A stretch of DNA of 64,000 nt from Hyphococcus sp. (GTDB taxonomy: Bacteria; Pseudomonadota; Alphaproteobacteria; Caulobacterales; Parvularculaceae), in assembly GCA_028289605.1 (NCBI GenBank), contig JANQON010000016.1, forward strand, positions 233,789 through 297,788. The letters run 5' to 3'. The notes beneath the pieces are model-generated. The model had not been told where the DNA came from, did not search any database, and saw only the letters and a program-made list of their open reading frames with translations. Positions 17,270 through 27,895 of this stretch are shown piece after piece. The position numbers and the translations under genes are program-made. How positions within the stretch are numbered: position 1 is the stretch's first letter; each line of letters begins with the position of its first letter.

Positions 17270-18402
17270 GGTCGATATCACGCGCTGACAACTCGCTTTT
17301 CGGGCGATGGTGGTGGTCCGTCGACCGGCCCATGCTGGCGGTCCTGGCGCCGATCATCATCATTGGCGCCGCCGCCTTGACCGCGGCCGGTCCCGCCGCC
17401 GCGGGCCGTCTCCGCATAGACAACGATTTTCACTTCGTCTTTCGTCAGGCGCTGTTTCTGGCGCCGGCCATTGTCGCCATGTTGGCTATTTCGCTTCTCA
17501 CTCCGCTGCAGGCGCGGCGGTTTGGCGTGCTTTTATTTACCGGCGCGCTGTTTTTGATGCTGGCGACGCTCTTGTTTTCCAGCGACGTGAACGGTGCGCG
17601 TCGCTGGATCGACGTCGGATTGTTTTCGCTCCAGCCTTCGGAGTTCGCCAAGCCTGGGTTCGTGATCGCGGCGGCATGGATGATGGCGGAAGGCGCGCGC
17701 GACCGTTCTTTTCCCGGCGGCGCCATCGTCCTGGGGCTGTATCTTGTTTTTTCCGCGCTGTTGATGATGCAACCCGATTTCGGGCAATGGATGCTGGTCA
17801 CCGGCGTTTGGGCGGTCATGTTCTTTATTGCCGGATGGAGTTGGACCTGGATCGCCATGTTGGGCGGGTTCGGCATGTTTGCGCTTGGCGGGGCTTATAT
17901 GTTTTCCGACCACGTCGCGGCTCGCATCGACGGGTTCTTGCGTCCGGATGCGGCGGACACCTATCAGGTTGATCGCGCCCTTGAAGCCATCTCAAACGGC
18001 GGATTGATCGGTCGCGGCGATGCGCCCGCCGTCAAGGGGTCGCTGCCCGATGCGCATACAGACTTTATCTTCGCGGCGGCGGCTGAGGATTTTGGACTGT
18101 TGCCGGGATTGCTCATCATTGGGTTGTTTGCGGTGTTCGTGATCCGGGCGATGACCGTCGCCTCGCGGCAAAAGGCCATGTTCGCGCAAATTGCCGGATC
18201 GGGCCTGGCTGCGTTGATCGGGTTCCAGGCGATCATCAACATCGGCGTGTCGCTCCGCGCGCTTCCCGCGAAAGGCATGACCTTGCCGTTTATATCCTAT
18301 GGCGGATCGTCGCTTTTGGCGACGGGCGTCGCCGTCGGCCTGTTGATCGCACTAACCCGCGCGCATCAGGGCCCGCAGCGGCGAAAGGACTTGATGCCGT
18401 GA
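17266..18402 (+). CDS. ftsW: Septal peptidoglycan polymerase FtsW
   Basis: 378 residues, a SEDS-family membrane protein with about ten helices. Signatures are NGARRWIDVGLFSLQPSEFAK in the first half, split by the conserved Gln-Pro-Ser-Glu, and the C-terminal ISYGGSSLLATGVAVG. FtsW polymerises lipid II at the septum together with FtsI. The ATG overlaps the murD stop, and the stop overlaps the murG GTG. Confidence 0.96.
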   Translation: MRSISRADNSLFGRWWWSVDRPMLAVLAPIIIIGAAALTAAGPAAAGRLRIDNDFHFVFRQALFLAPAIVAMLAISLLTPLQARRFGVLLFTGALFLMLATLLFSSDVNGARRWIDVGLFSLQPSEFAKPGFVIAAAWMMAEGARDRSFPGGAIVLGLYLVFSALLMMQPDFGQWMLVTGVWAVMFFIAGWSWTWIAMLGGFGMFALGGAYMFSDHVAARIDGFLRPDAADTYQVDRALEAISNGGLIGRGDAPAVKGSLPDAHTDFIFAAAAEDFGLLPGLLIIGLFAVFVIRAMTVASRQKAMFAQIAGSGLAALIGFQAIINIGVSLRALPAKGMTLPFISYGGSSLLATGVAVGLLIALTRAHQGPQRRKDLMP

Positions 18403-19511
18403 CCGCGTCGTCGCCAACAACCGGACCCATCGTTCTGGCGGCCGGCGGCACCGGCGGGCACATGTTTCCGGCTGAGGCGCTGGCGCAGGAATTGAAACGC
18501 CGCGGCGCCCGCATTCTGCTGGTGACCGACGCCCGCGGCGCCAGATTCGCCGAGAATTTCCCGTGCGACGAGCGCTTTGAGATTTCCGCGGCGACGCCGT
18601 CTGTCGGCGGTCCGGTGGCTAAGGCGGCCGCTGCGATTTCGATCGCGCAGGGCTTGTTCAAGGCCCGCAGCGAGTTCAAATCGCGAAAGCCGATCGCTGC
18701 GGTCGGCTTCGGCGGCTATCCGTCCTTGCCCGCCATGAAAGCGGCGGCCATGGCGAAGATACCTTACGGCGTACACGAACAAAACGCCGTTCTGGGCAGG
18801 GCCAACAGAATGCTGGTCAAGGGGGCTCAATTCACGGCGCACGCTTTCCCCGCTTTGGCGAAATGCCCGCCCAGCGCCCGAAAGGTCGAAGTCGGCAACC
18901 CGGTCCGCGACGCGGTCGCGGCTGTCGCCGACACGGCATTCCCGCAAGCCGACAGCGGGTTGCGTCTTCTCGTCTTCGGCGGGAGCCAGGGCGCAACGAT
19001 ATTCGCCAATGCGCCCGTGGAAGCGGTTTCGAGACTGCCTGAAGACATTCGCGCCCAACTCACCGTCGTGCATCAGGCGCGCGAGGCGGACGTCGAAAAG
19101 GTCCAGATGGGATACGCCAAAGCAGGCGTCGCAGCGGAAGTCGCCCCATTCTTCAAGGATTTGCCCAACCGAATTGCGACGGCGCATCTCGTCATATCGC
19201 GCGCGGGCGCGTCGACCGTTACGGAACTTTCATCCATCGGGCGAGCCTCCATCCTTGCGCCGCTCGGCATCGCCATGGATGACCATCAAACCGAAAACGC
19301 GCGTGTTCTTTCTGAGGCGGGCGCGGCCCTTTTGCTGCCGGAAAGCCGGTTTAATGCGGACGCGTTGGAAACGGCGCTGTCGACCCTTTTCGCCAATGCC
19401 GACCGGTTGGCGGCCATGGCTGCGAACGCAAAGGGACGGGTAAAGTCCGGCGCGGCGAGCCGGCTGGCCGATCTGGTTGAAGAGATGATAGGCGCCCGCA
19501 TGGCGGCGTAA
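18399..19511 (+). CDS. murG: Lipid II synthase MurG (GlcNAc transferase)
   Basis: 370 residues, a GT28 fold with two Rossmann domains. The N-terminal GGTGGHMFPAEALA loop binds the lipid substrate, and the C-terminal SRAGASTVTELSSIG and DDHQTENA motifs bind UDP-GlcNAc. It converts lipid I to lipid II at the inner membrane face. It starts with GTG overlapping the ftsW stop, and its TAA stop is followed almost at once by murC. Confidence 0.97.
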   Translation: MTASSPTTGPIVLAAGGTGGHMFPAEALAQELKRRGARILLVTDARGARFAENFPCDERFEISAATPSVGGPVAKAAAAISIAQGLFKARSEFKSRKPIAAVGFGGYPSLPAMKAAAMAKIPYGVHEQNAVLGRANRMLVKGAQFTAHAFPALAKCPPSARKVEVGNPVRDAVAAVADTAFPQADSGLRLLVFGGSQGATIFANAPVEAVSRLPEDIRAQLTVVHQAREADVEKVQMGYAKAGVAAEVAPFFKDLPNRIATAHLVISRAGASTVTELSSIGRASILAPLGIAMDDHQTENARVLSEAGAALLLPESRFNADALETALSTLFANADRLAAMAANAKGRVKSGAASRLADLVEEMIGARMAA

Positions 19512-19514
19512 GTG

Positions 19515-20966
19515 ATGATGAGTACCGATCCCTATTCAAAAATAGACCCGCCGGAAATCAAGATCCGTTTGCCGTTCGGCGTCGGCGCCATCCACTTTGT
19601 CGGCATCGGCGGCATTGGGATGTCCGGCATCGCGGAGGTGATGCACAATCTCGGCTATGAGGTGCGCGGCAGCGACGTCGCTGACGGAGCCAACGTCAAG
19701 CGCTTGCGCCAGAAGGGAATTCCGGTCGTCATCGGCCACGCGCCGGAGAATGTTCAGAACGCTGAGGCGGTGATCATTTCAACGGCCATCAAGAACGACA
19801 ATCCGGAGGTCGCGGCCGCGAGAGCGCGGCATATCCCGGTTGTGCGCCGCGCTGACATGTTGGCGGAACTGATGCGCCTGAAATGGACCGTGTCCATCGC
19901 CGGCACCCATGGCAAGACCACGACAACCACCATGGTCGCCGCCCTGCTGGATGAGGCGCATCTCGACCCAACCGTCATCAACGGCGGCGTGATCAACGCC
20001 TACGGCACCAATGCGCGTCTCGGCGAGGGCGACTGGATGGTGGTAGAGGCCGATGAGTCCGACGGTACGTTCATCCGTTTGCCTACAACCATCGCCGTGG
20101 TGACAAATATCGACCCAGAGCATCTTGAACACTGGGCGGGATTTGAAAATCTGCGCGACGCCTTCGACACATTCATTGAAAACACGCCCTTTTACGGTTT
20201 CGGGATCGTGTGTCTCGACCACCCTGAGGTGCAGGCGCTGGTCGGCCGCGTGACTGATCGTCGGCTGATTACCTACGGCGCCAATCCGCAGGCGGACGTT
20301 CGTGCAGAGAATATACGATACGACGAAGGCGGATCCCGATACGACATTGTTTTTCGCGAACGCGGTAAAGAGCTCAGCCGCATCGAGGACGTGACGTTGC
20401 CGATGCCCGGCGTCCACAACGTGCTCAATTCGCTGCCGGCGGCGATTGTCGCCAAACGACTTGGCGCGTCCGACGATCAGATCAAATCCGGGTTCGCCAA
20501 GTTTGAAGGCGTGAAACGCCGCTTCACCAAGGCTGGCGAATGGAACGGCGTGACGGTCATCGACGACTACGGGCATCATCCGGTGGAGATCGCCGCGGTC
20601 CTGCGCGCGGCCCGCAATGTCGGAAAGGGAAAGATTATCGCCGTCGTGCAGCCGCATCGATACACGCGTCTGCGCGATTTGTTCGACGAATTTTGCGGAT
20701 GCATGAACGAAGCTGACATTGCGTTCATCACTGACGTGTACGCCGCCGGCGAGGCGCCGATTGAGGGCGTCGGCCAGGCTGAATTGGTTGCGGGTCTGGA
20801 AGCGCATGGTCACAAGGATGCGCGGGCGCTCTCATCGCTCGACCAGCTGCCGCAGGAGATCGCGTCCGTCGCCGAGCCCGGCGACTATGTCATCTGCCTC
20901 GGCGCCGGCGATATCACGAAATACGCGAACACCCTGGCGGAAAGTCTGTCGAAAGCCGGGTTCTAA
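19515..20966 (+). CDS. murC: UDP-MurNAc:L-Ala ligase MurC
   Basis: About 483 residues. Three possible starts (GTG 19512, ATG 19515, ATG 19518) sit in a row right after murG; none has a strong ribosome site. The N-terminal [17 protein letters not shown]ossmann motif, ATP loop GTHGKT (Lys134), and [12 protein letters not shown] are diagnostic. It adds L-alanine to UDP-MurNAc. The stop overlaps murB by one base (TAATG). Confidence 0.97.
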   Translation: MMSTDPYSKIDPPEIKIRLPFGVGAIHFVGIGGIGMSGIAEVMHNLGYEVRGSDVADGANVKRLRQKGIPVVIGHAPENVQNAEAVIISTAIKNDNPEVAAARARHIPVVRRADMLAELMRLKWTVSIAGTHGKTTTTTMVAALLDEAHLDPTVINGGVINAYGTNARLGEGDWMVVEADESDGTFIRLPTTIAVVTNIDPEHLEHWAGFENLRDAFDTFIENTPFYGFGIVCLDHPEVQALVGRVTDRRLITYGANPQADVRAENIRYDEGGSRYDIVFRERGKELSRIEDVTLPMPGVHNVLNSLPAAIVAKRLGASDDQIKSGFAKFEGVKRRFTKAGEWNGVTVIDDYGHHPVEIAAVLRAARNVGKGKIIAVVQPHRYTRLRDLFDEFCGCMNEADIAFITDVYAAGEAPIEGVGQAELVAGLEAHGHKDARALSSLDQLPQEIASVAEPGDYVICLGAGDITKYANTLAESLSKAGF

Positions 20967-21886
20967 TGAAAGCGGCGCTTTCAGAACTGCCGGCGGTTCG
21001 CGGCAAGTATGTCGAAAACGCGGATCTTTCTGCGTTGACCTGGTTTCGCGTCGGCGGTCCCGCCGACGTCCTGTTTATGCCGGCGGACGAAGACGATCTT
21101 GCGCATTTTCTGAAGAACACGCCGGCGACGGTTCCTGTCATGACGATGGGCGTCGGTTCGAACCTGCTGGTGCGGGACGGCGGCGTTCGCGGCGTGATGA
21201 TCCGGTTGGGATCGCCTTTCCGAAAGATCGACGCCAGCGGAACAACCGTTTCAGCCGGCGCGGCGGCGATTGACGCGCAGGTCGCCAAAGCGGCGGCCGA
21301 AGCCGGGATCGCCGGCCTGGAGTTTTTTCGGGGCGTGCCGGGAACGATCGGCGGTGCGCTCGCCATGAACGCCGGCGCCTATGGCGGCGAAACCAAAGAC
21401 GTGCTTGTTGAGGCGGTGGGCTTCACGCGGAACGGCGAGCGCCGCGTTTTTTCGAATGAGGAAATGGGCTTTTCCTACCGTCATTGCGACAGCGCTGACG
21501 GCGTTATTTTCACGCGCGCGACATTTGCGGGAACGCGAGGCGATCCGGAAGAGATCACAGCCCGAATGCGCGACATCAGCGAAAAGCGGGAAGCAACCCA
21601 GCCCATCCGCGAGCGCACCGGCGGATCCACATTCGCCAACCCCGATCCGGCGCTTTCGGGCGGGCGGAAGTCATGGCAACTCATTGACGAGATTGGCGCC
21701 CGCGGCCGTGTTGTCGGCGACGCGCAGGTGTCCGAACGGCACTGCAACTTCATGATCAACCGCGGGAAGGCCACTGCGGCCGATCTCGAAACGCTGATCG
21801 AGTCCCTTCGTAAGGATGTGTTAACGAAGTTGGGCGTTGAGTTACGGTGGGAAATCAGGCGTGTTGGAGAGCCCGTCCGTGACTAA
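20966..21886 (+). CDS. murB: UDP-N-acetylenolpyruvylglucosamine reductase MurB
   Basis: 306 residues, a type II (short) MurB. The FAD-binding motif is visible ([23 protein letters not shown]), as are the [19 protein letters not shown] active-site segment and the catalytic Ser in GGSTFANP. It reduces UDP-GlcNAc-enolpyruvate to UDP-MurNAc with NADPH. It overlaps murC by one base and ddl by 8 bp. Confidence 0.97.
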   Translation: MKAALSELPAVRGKYVENADLSALTWFRVGGPADVLFMPADEDDLAHFLKNTPATVPVMTMGVGSNLLVRDGGVRGVMIRLGSPFRKIDASGTTVSAGAAAIDAQVAKAAAEAGIAGLEFFRGVPGTIGGALAMNAGAYGGETKDVLVEAVGFTRNGERRVFSNEEMGFSYRHCDSADGVIFTRATFAGTRGDPEEITARMRDISEKREATQPIRERTGGSTFANPDPALSGGRKSWQLIDEIGARGRVVGDAQVSERHCNFMINRGKATAADLETLIESLRKDVLTKLGVELRWEIRRVGEPVRD

Positions 21887-22805
21887 GCGTTACAATCGCA
21901 TCGCCGTCCTGAAAGGCGGCTGGTCGCCGGAGCGCGCGGTGTCGATGAATTCCGGCGCGGCGGCGGCGAGCGCCCTCAAAGAGGCCGGCTATGACGCGAT
22001 CGAAATCGTGGCGAGCCGCGAGGTGGCCGAGCAGTTGCGGGACGTGCGGCCCGACGCTGTTTTCAACGCACTGCATGGTCAGTGGGGCGAAGACGGATGC
22101 GTTCAGGGTCTGCTTGAAGTGCTCGGGATCCCTTACACCCATTCCGGCGTATTGGCCTCGGCGCTCGCCATGGACAAGCAGCGCGCCAAGGCGGTTTTTG
22201 AAGACGCCGGCATTCCCGCGCCGCCGGGCATGGTGGTGTCGAGGGAAGAAGCCGCCGGCGGCGCCGTCATGCCGGCGCCCTATGTAATCAAGCCGAATGC
22301 GCAGGGCTCGTCCGTCGGCGTGTTCATTGTGCGTGAGGGCGACAACCGTCCGCCCGCGGAGTTGGCGAGCGAGGAATGGAACCTCGGCGATGACGTTCTG
22401 GTGGAGAAGTTTATTCCCGGACGCGAACTGACCGTCGCCGTGATGGGCGATCGTCCATTGTGCGTTACCGAAATCACAACCTCGCTGGCGTTTTACGACT
22501 ACGAGGCGAAATATGCAGCCGGCGGCTCAAAGCACATTCTGCCGGCTAATTTGCCCGAAGAGATCACCGAGCGCTGTCTGGATCTGGCCCTGCGCGCCCA
22601 CAACGCGCTCGGTTGCCGAGGCCTGTCGCGCGCCGATTTCCGTTTCGATGAGGCGGACGGCGTTAACGGTCTTTACTGCCTGGAGGTGAACACCCAGCCG
22701 GGCCTGACCGCGACATCGCTGGCGCCGGAGCAGGCGGCGTATCTCGGGATTTCCTTTCCCGCGCTGTGCGCATGGATGGCGGAGGATGCGTCATGCCCAA
22801 GGTAA
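21879..22805 (+). CDS. ddl: D-alanine-D-alanine ligase
   Basis: 308 residues from GTG 21879, chosen because GGAG lies 9 bp upstream and the first conserved strand ([16 protein letters not shown]) follows. GTG 21861 is an alternative. ATP-grasp motifs include [24 protein letters not shown] and the C-terminal [14 protein letters not shown] metal site. It makes the dipeptide used by MurF. The GTG overlaps the murB stop by 8 bp and its end overlaps ftsQ. Confidence 0.96.
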   Translation: MTKRYNRIAVLKGGWSPERAVSMNSGAAAASALKEAGYDAIEIVASREVAEQLRDVRPDAVFNALHGQWGEDGCVQGLLEVLGIPYTHSGVLASALAMDKQRAKAVFEDAGIPAPPGMVVSREEAAGGAVMPAPYVIKPNAQGSSVGVFIVREGDNRPPAELASEEWNLGDDVLVEKFIPGRELTVAVMGDRPLCVTEITTSLAFYDYEAKYAAGGSKHILPANLPEEITERCLDLALRAHNALGCRGLSRADFRFDEADGVNGLYCLEVNTQPGLTATSLAPEQAAYLGISFPALCAWMAEDASCPR

Positions 22806-23653
22806 AACGGAAAAGAAGCGCAAAAGGCGCAAGGAAATCAAAGGCGTCCGCCGGTTTGTTCGAACGCGTCAGAGAAACGCTCTCGCGATATCTCGTGGCT
22901 GGCGTTGCGGGACTTACCGTGATTGCGGCGCTTGCGGGCCTGATCCTGTGGTCGGGCGGCTATGTGGGGCTCGCCGCAGAGCAAAGCGGGAAAGCGGTTG
23001 CGCAAACCGCGGTCGCCGCCGGGCTCGACATTCGCCGCATCACGGCGATCGGTTACGACAAGACCACCGAAACGGAGCTGATGTCTGCGGTCGGTCCTGT
23101 CGTCGGCGGCTCCATCGCGCATTTTGACATTCACGCCGCCAGGGCGCGCGTTGAACAATTGGGCTGGGTTCGCGCGGCGGCCGTGACCCGGCTTTGGCCC
23201 AATACGATCCACATCTCTGTCCGGGAACGCGAACCGGCGGCGGTGTGGCAGCTGTCGGGCGCGTTGCATCTGATCGATCAGCACGGCGCCGTCATTCGGG
23301 AAATCGATGCGTTTGAATACTCAAATCTGCCGCTCATCGTCGGCGCCGGCGCGCCGGACGCCGTTTCCGATGTATTGCAGGCCGTTCGCCGCGAGCCCGA
23401 ATTGTGGGGAGAGGCCGCGGCGCTGGTGCGCGTCGGCGACCGGCGCTGGAACTTGCGGTTGAAATCCGGCGGCGACATCAAGTTTCCCGAACAGGATGTG
23501 GCCGGCGCCGTGAAAACGCTGGCGCGCCTGCAGACCGCATACGGATTGCTTGACCGTCCTCTCGAATACGTCGATCTTCGCGACCCTGCGCGCCTTGTTT
23601 ATCGCGAGCGCGCTGATGAATCGGGCGATGCGCGAGAGCAAGAGATTCAATAA
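22793..23653 (+). CDS. ftsQ: Cell division protein FtsQ
   Basis: 286 residues from ATG 22793, preceded by GGAGG. A strongly basic cytoplasmic N-terminus ([15 protein letters not shown]) is followed by one membrane helix (about 34-54), a periplasmic POTRA domain (from about 75) and the FtsQ domain with [20 protein letters not shown]. FtsQ recruits FtsL/FtsB and controls FtsWI activity. It overlaps ddl by 13 bp and precedes ftsA by 61 bp. Confidence 0.93.
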   Translation: MPKVKRKRSAKGARKSKASAGLFERVRETLSRYLVAGVAGLTVIAALAGLILWSGGYVGLAAEQSGKAVAQTAVAAGLDIRRITAIGYDKTTETELMSAVGPVVGGSIAHFDIHAARARVEQLGWVRAAAVTRLWPNTIHISVREREPAAVWQLSGALHLIDQHGAVIREIDAFEYSNLPLIVGAGAPDAVSDVLQAVRREPELWGEAAALVRVGDRRWNLRLKSGGDIKFPEQDVAGAVKTLARLQTAYGLLDRPLEYVDLRDPARLVYRERADESGDAREQEIQ

Positions 23654-23714
23654 CCATCGCAGGGGCGCGCGATGCGTGCGGCATACAATTAGATAGAAAC
23701 GGAGACGCCGGAAA

Positions 23715-25022
23715 ATGCCTGTCGGGCGTTCGCAATCGATCATTCCCTTAGCGTCCCGCCGGCGTGCGCGCGATCAACGCATCGTCGCCGGCGTCGATAT
23801 CGGCGCGTCGAAAGCGGCCTGTTTTATTGCGCAATACGCCGGCGACGACGACGACCATCTTGACGCTGAGATCATCGGCGTCGGTTTTCATGGGGCCCGC
23901 ATGCGGGTCGGCGCGGGTCTTTCCGTTGACGACATGGAACTGGGATTGCGCCGGGCCGTTGACGCCGCCGAGCGCATGGCCGGCGTTCGCGTCCATAATG
24001 TGCGGGTCGCCGCGCCGGGGCGGATCGTGCACGCCCGCAGGATCGGCGTCGATCTGGAAATTGCGGACGGCGTTGTGACGCAAGAGGACATTGAGGACTC
24101 GTTGCGCGCCGGCGCCAAGATCGCGGCGGCCCCGGATTGCGCCATGCTGAGCGCCAGCCCGATCGCCTACAGCATCGACGCAGAGAGTCTTTACGACGAT
24201 CCGGTGGGCCATGCCGGATCCATTCTATCTACGGAACTGTTGGGTTTGTCGGCGCGCGCGAGCGCCGTCGACAACCTCGCTTCGTTGCTGGAGCGATGCG
24301 GATTGACGGCGCAAGAAATTACGCCGGCGCCGATCGCGGCGGCCGACAGCGTCCTCATCGAGGACGAAAAAGAGCTCGGCGTCATTTTGATCGACATCGG
24401 CGCCGCATCCACCGACTTCGCGGTGTATGAAGACGGCGCCGTGGTCCAGTGCGGCGGCGTTCCTATCGGCGGCGCGCATATTACGAAAGACATAGCGCAA
24501 ATTTTCGGCGCACCGCTTGTCGACGCCGAACGGATCAAAACGCTTCACGGCGCAGCCCTTATCGGCACTGGCGACGAACATCGCTTTATCGACTTCCCGC
24601 AGCTTGGCGACGGCGCCGAAACGAACCGGGTTTCCCGGGCCGACCTTTGCGAAGTCATTATTCCGCGCATGGAGGAAATTTTCGACATGGCGGCGGGTCG
24701 CATCATGGAGAATGAGCGGCGGAAAATGTCGGTGCGCCGGGTCGTCATCACCGGCGGGGGAAGCCTTCTGTTGGGCGCGCGCGAGATCGCTGAGAAGGCG
24801 TTCGCCATGAAAGCGCGCGTCGGTCGTCCCCTGTCGCTCGTCGGCGCGCCGGAGGCCGGGGCCGCGCCCGGTTTCTCCGTATGCGCAGGCTTGGTCCAGG
24901 GCGGATCGAAGAGCGGTTCGTTCGGCAAGTTTTCCCTTGGCGTTCAGAACCAATCACGTCATGCCATTAAGCAATCGGCTTTTCTCAGCGGCCCAGGCGC
25001 GTGGCTTCGCGCGAAGTTTTAG
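23715..25022 (+). CDS. ftsA: Cell division protein FtsA
   Basis: 435 residues, actin/Hsp70-like ATPase fold. Nucleotide-binding motifs are GVDIGASKAACFIA, GVILIDIGAASTDFAV and VVITGGGSLLLGAREIA. The C-terminus (SGPGAWLRAKF) is an amphipathic, basic-aromatic helix expected to bind the membrane. FtsA tethers FtsZ filaments to the inner membrane. The gap to ftsZ is 114 bp, unlike the tight spacing upstream, so ftsZ probably has its own promoter. Confidence 0.96.
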   Translation: MPVGRSQSIIPLASRRRARDQRIVAGVDIGASKAACFIAQYAGDDDDHLDAEIIGVGFHGARMRVGAGLSVDDMELGLRRAVDAAERMAGVRVHNVRVAAPGRIVHARRIGVDLEIADGVVTQEDIEDSLRAGAKIAAAPDCAMLSASPIAYSIDAESLYDDPVGHAGSILSTELLGLSARASAVDNLASLLERCGLTAQEITPAPIAAADSVLIEDEKELGVILIDIGAASTDFAVYEDGAVVQCGGVPIGGAHITKDIAQIFGAPLVDAERIKTLHGAALIGTGDEHRFIDFPQLGDGAETNRVSRADLCEVIIPRMEEIFDMAAGRIMENERRKMSVRRVVITGGGSLLLGAREIAEKAFAMKARVGRPLSLVGAPEAGAAPGFSVCAGLVQGGSKSGSFGKFSLGVQNQSRHAIKQSAFLSGPGAWLRAKF

Positions 25023-25072
25023 GCCGTCGTTAGGAAGTCGTTAACCATTTGGAAAGACTTCTGAACGAACCT

Positions 25073-25088
25073 TTAACTTGTTGCTAAC
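25073..25088. promoter_or_regulatory. CtrA-like site in the ftsA-ftsZ spacer
   Basis: TTAA-CTTGTTG-CTAAC, one mismatch from TTAA-N7-TTAAC, 49 bp before the ftsZ start. A GANTC (GAATC, 25122-25126) lies 10 bp before the ATG. In Caulobacter, ftsZ is repressed by CtrA and its promoter is CcrM-methylated. The site is a candidate only. Confidence 0.4.
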
Positions 25089-25136
25089 CATGGCCGTCGA
25101 CGTCCCCAAAAAGCCCCTTGCGAATCGGAGCACCCC

Positions 25137-26729
25137 ATGCCGTTGAACCTGAGCGTACCGGAACTCACAGAACTGAAGCCGCGCATTAGCGTTATCGGCG
25201 TTGGCGGCGCCGGCGGGAATGCGGTCAACAACATGATCGAGTCGCAACTCGAAGGCGTTGAGTTTGTGGTCGCCAATACCGACGCTCAGGCGGTGGGGCT
25301 GTCGAAGGCGGAAAAGAAAATTCAGCTCGGGGTGAAAACCACGCAAGGTCTCGGCGCCGGCTCCGTGCCGGACATCGGGCGTGCGGCGGCGGAAGAGTCC
25401 ATTGACGAAATCATGGGCCATGTCGGCAATGCCCACATGCTGTTCGTGACCGCCGGCATGGGCGGCGGGACCGGCACGGGCGCAGCTCCGGTGATCGCCA
25501 AGGCGGCGAAAGAGAGCGAGATCCTCACCGTCGGCGTCGTGACAAAGCCGTTTCACTTTGAAGGCGCGCGCCGGATGCGCATTGCAAGCGCGGGCATCGA
25601 CGAATTGCAAAAGCATGTCGACACCCTGTTGATTATTCCAAACCAAAATCTGTTCTCGATCGCGAATGAGCGCACGACGTTTCACGAAGCGTTCGCCATG
25701 GCCGATCAGGTGCTTCATTCCGGCGTTCGCGGGATCACCGACCTCATGGTGATGCCGGGCCTTATCAATCTCGACTTCGCCGACGTTCGCACGGTGATGA
25801 GCGAGATGGGCAAAGCGATGATGGGCACCGGCGAAGCGGAAGGGGAGAAACGTGCGATTCAGGCCGCCGAAGCGGCGATTTCCAATCCGCTGTTGGACGA
25901 AGTTTCAATGAAGGGCGCACGTGGCGTTCTGATCAATATCACCGGCTCGATGGACATGACGCTGTTTGAGGTCGATGAGGCGGCGAACCGCATCCGCGCT
26001 GAAGTTGATCCGGATGCGAATATTATTGTCGGTTCGACATTTAACCAGGACCTTGAGGGCAAGGTGCGCGTTTCGGTTGTCGCCACTGGCATTGACGCCG
26101 AAGAAAACGAGGCTCGGCCGTCGGTGCGGATCAATACGGCCGGCGCCACAGCGAAACCATGGCGTCAGCCTCTCGTTGTGAATGCGCCCGCGTCTGCGCC
26201 CGAACCCGCGCCGACCGTTGCAACCGCAAAGGCGTCTCCGTCCCCGGTTCCGGCTCCGACGCCGGCGCAACCGGTCGCTGCAACGCTGGAAGCCAAGCCG
26301 TCGCAACAGAGCGCCGCTTCCGCTCAGGCTGCGCCGGCCAATCCTGTCGGCGACGTTCACGAGCGCATCCGCAAAATGCTGACGGAAGGCGCCGATGCGG
26401 ATCTGGCGGCGAAGCCGCCTTACCGATCTCATTCAAATGCGCCGGCGCCGCAACCGGTCTCCGCGCCGGAACGACTGTCGGCGGAAGCCAAACCGGTCGC
26501 GAACCCATTCCGCGGGGCTCAGGCGTTTGGCAAGAACTCTATCGAAGCGGCGGTGGACATCTTCAAGTCCTTCGGGACGGCGCCGCGGGACGATCGCCGC
26601 GACGCGCCGGCGCCGCGGGCGCCGGAGGCCGCCAAGCCGTCATCCCGCTTGAGAGGCGACTTGTTTGACGATCAGGAGGACGCGGATCTCGAAATCCCAT
26701 CCTTCCTCCGCAAAAAGAAAACCGGCTGA
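25137..26729 (+). CDS. ftsZ: Cell division GTPase FtsZ
   Basis: 530 residues, a tubulin homologue. [13 protein letters not shown] begins at about 21, the GTP-binding GGGTGTG loop is at 109-115, and the T7 loop reads [11 protein letters not shown]. The core ends near 320 and is followed by a long Ala/Pro-rich linker of nearly 190 residues, longer than in E. coli but usual in alphaproteobacteria. The extreme C-terminus [14 protein letters not shown] is the conserved peptide that binds FtsA and other partners. FtsZ forms the division ring. It ends the dcw cluster and is followed by a terminator. Confidence 0.98.
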   Translation: MPLNLSVPELTELKPRISVIGVGGAGGNAVNNMIESQLEGVEFVVANTDAQAVGLSKAEKKIQLGVKTTQGLGAGSVPDIGRAAAEESIDEIMGHVGNAHMLFVTAGMGGGTGTGAAPVIAKAAKESEILTVGVVTKPFHFEGARRMRIASAGIDELQKHVDTLLIIPNQNLFSIANERTTFHEAFAMADQVLHSGVRGITDLMVMPGLINLDFADVRTVMSEMGKAMMGTGEAEGEKRAIQAAEAAISNPLLDEVSMKGARGVLINITGSMDMTLFEVDEAANRIRAEVDPDANIIVGSTFNQDLEGKVRVSVVATGIDAEENEARPSVRINTAGATAKPWRQPLVVNAPASAPEPAPTVATAKASPSPVPAPTPAQPVAATLEAKPSQQSAASAQAAPANPVGDVHERIRKMLTEGADADLAAKPPYRSHSNAPAPQPVSAPERLSAEAKPVANPFRGAQAFGKNSIEAAVDIFKSFGTAPRDDRRDAPAPRAPEAAKPSSRLRGDLFDDQEDADLEIPSFLRKKKTG

Positions 26730-26778
26730 GGGGCTTTCCTTGCGTCCGGAAAAAGCGACCTTGTTCAACGCGTTAGAG

Positions 26779-26805
26779 CGCCGCACCTCTGGTGCGGCGT
26801 TTTTT
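26779..26805 (+). terminator. Rho-independent terminator after ftsZ
   Basis: CGCCGCACC-TCT-GGTGCGGCG followed by TTTTTT. A perfect 9-bp stem with a 3-base loop, 50 bp after the ftsZ stop. Confidence 0.92.
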
Positions 26806-26920
26806 ATAACAGCAATGTAACATAGAGACACAAAGCTTGATTGTTTCTGTCACGCAGCCGCGCCATAACGTTGCTACCGGGCGCCGTGGGCCGTGGGGGA
26901 AAAAGACGGGTTTTGTAGAC

Positions 26921-27826
26921 GTGGGCGTAGATCATCTCCACCAATCGCGACAGTGCTCTTTGCGAGAAGCGGCAGAATTTGAGGGCGTCGGGTTGCATAC
27001 AGGCGAAGACGCCCGGGTGGTTGTTATCCCGGCGCCGGCCAACGCCGGGATCGTGTTTCGACGAAAAGATCTGGAACGGGACGACGGCCAGCCCTTCCGA
27101 ACCGTTATTTCCGCCGCGCCGGAAAATGTAGTCAGGTCCGATCACGGCACCACCATCGCAAATGGCTTCGGGGTTTGCGTATCGACCGTCGAGCATGTCA
27201 TGGCCGCGCTGGCGATCGCACGGATCGATAACGCCGTGATCGACGTCTATGGTCCGGAGGTTCCTATCCTCGACGGGAGCGCCGCGCCTTTCCTGGCGGG
27301 ACTGCAGGCGGCGGGGATCAGGTCCCAGAACGCCCGCCGCGTTGAATATGTCGTCCGAGAGGCCTTCAGCATCAAGGACGGCGATCGAGAGATCTTGTTT
27401 GAGCCGGCGGAGCACTTCTCTCTACATGTCGAGATTGATTTTGAGGATTGTCTGATCGGGCGACAGCGTCGTTCGATTTCGCTCTCCGACGCCTCGGAAA
27501 TCGCCAAACTCGCCAGCGCACGCACATTTTGTCGGCTTCATGAGGTGGACGCGCTCCGCCGCGCGGGTCTGATCCAGGGCGGGTCGCTTGAGAACTCGCT
27601 GGTGGTTGACGGCGAGCGGCTCCTGAACGGGGCGGGATTGCGCGATCCGAACGAATTCGTCCTTCACAAGGCGCTCGACCTGATCGGCGATCTTTACCTT
27701 ATCGGCATGCCGCTGCGCGGCGCGGTCAAGGCGGTGCGGCCCGGTCACGACGTCAATTGTCGGGCCGCTCTCACGCTGACCCGGCAATTCTGTCCGTCAG
27801 CTTCGGCCGCCGCAGCGAGCGTTTGA
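26921..27826 (+). CDS. lpxC: UDP-3-O-acyl-GlcNAc deacetylase LpxC
   Basis: 301 residues from GTG 26921, close to the usual length of about 305. The frame extends to TTG 26837 (329 residues), but that N-terminus does not resemble LpxC. Family motifs are present: EFEGVGLHTGEDARV, the zinc-binding VEHVMAALA, and HKALDLIGDLYLIG with the second zinc His and Asp. LpxC catalyses the committed step of lipid A synthesis in the cytoplasm. Neither start has a strong ribosome site. Its position after ftsZ is standard for proteobacteria. Confidence 0.94.
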   Translation: MGVDHLHQSRQCSLREAAEFEGVGLHTGEDARVVVIPAPANAGIVFRRKDLERDDGQPFRTVISAAPENVVRSDHGTTIANGFGVCVSTVEHVMAALAIARIDNAVIDVYGPEVPILDGSAAPFLAGLQAAGIRSQNARRVEYVVREAFSIKDGDREILFEPAEHFSLHVEIDFEDCLIGRQRRSISLSDASEIAKLASARTFCRLHEVDALRRAGLIQGGSLENSLVVDGERLLNGAGLRDPNEFVLHKALDLIGDLYLIGMPLRGAVKAVRPGHDVNCRAALTLTRQFCPSASAAAASV

Positions 27827-27895
27827 CGAGGCTTCCGGCGCTGACTAGGATTGCGCCCGGCTGGGGCGGCTAACTACTGGCGTTAAGGTTTTTTC

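Noticed and set aside
19779..20813. A 344-codon minus-strand frame inside murC
   Set aside because: Shadow of a strongly conserved MurC; no domain and no ribosome site.
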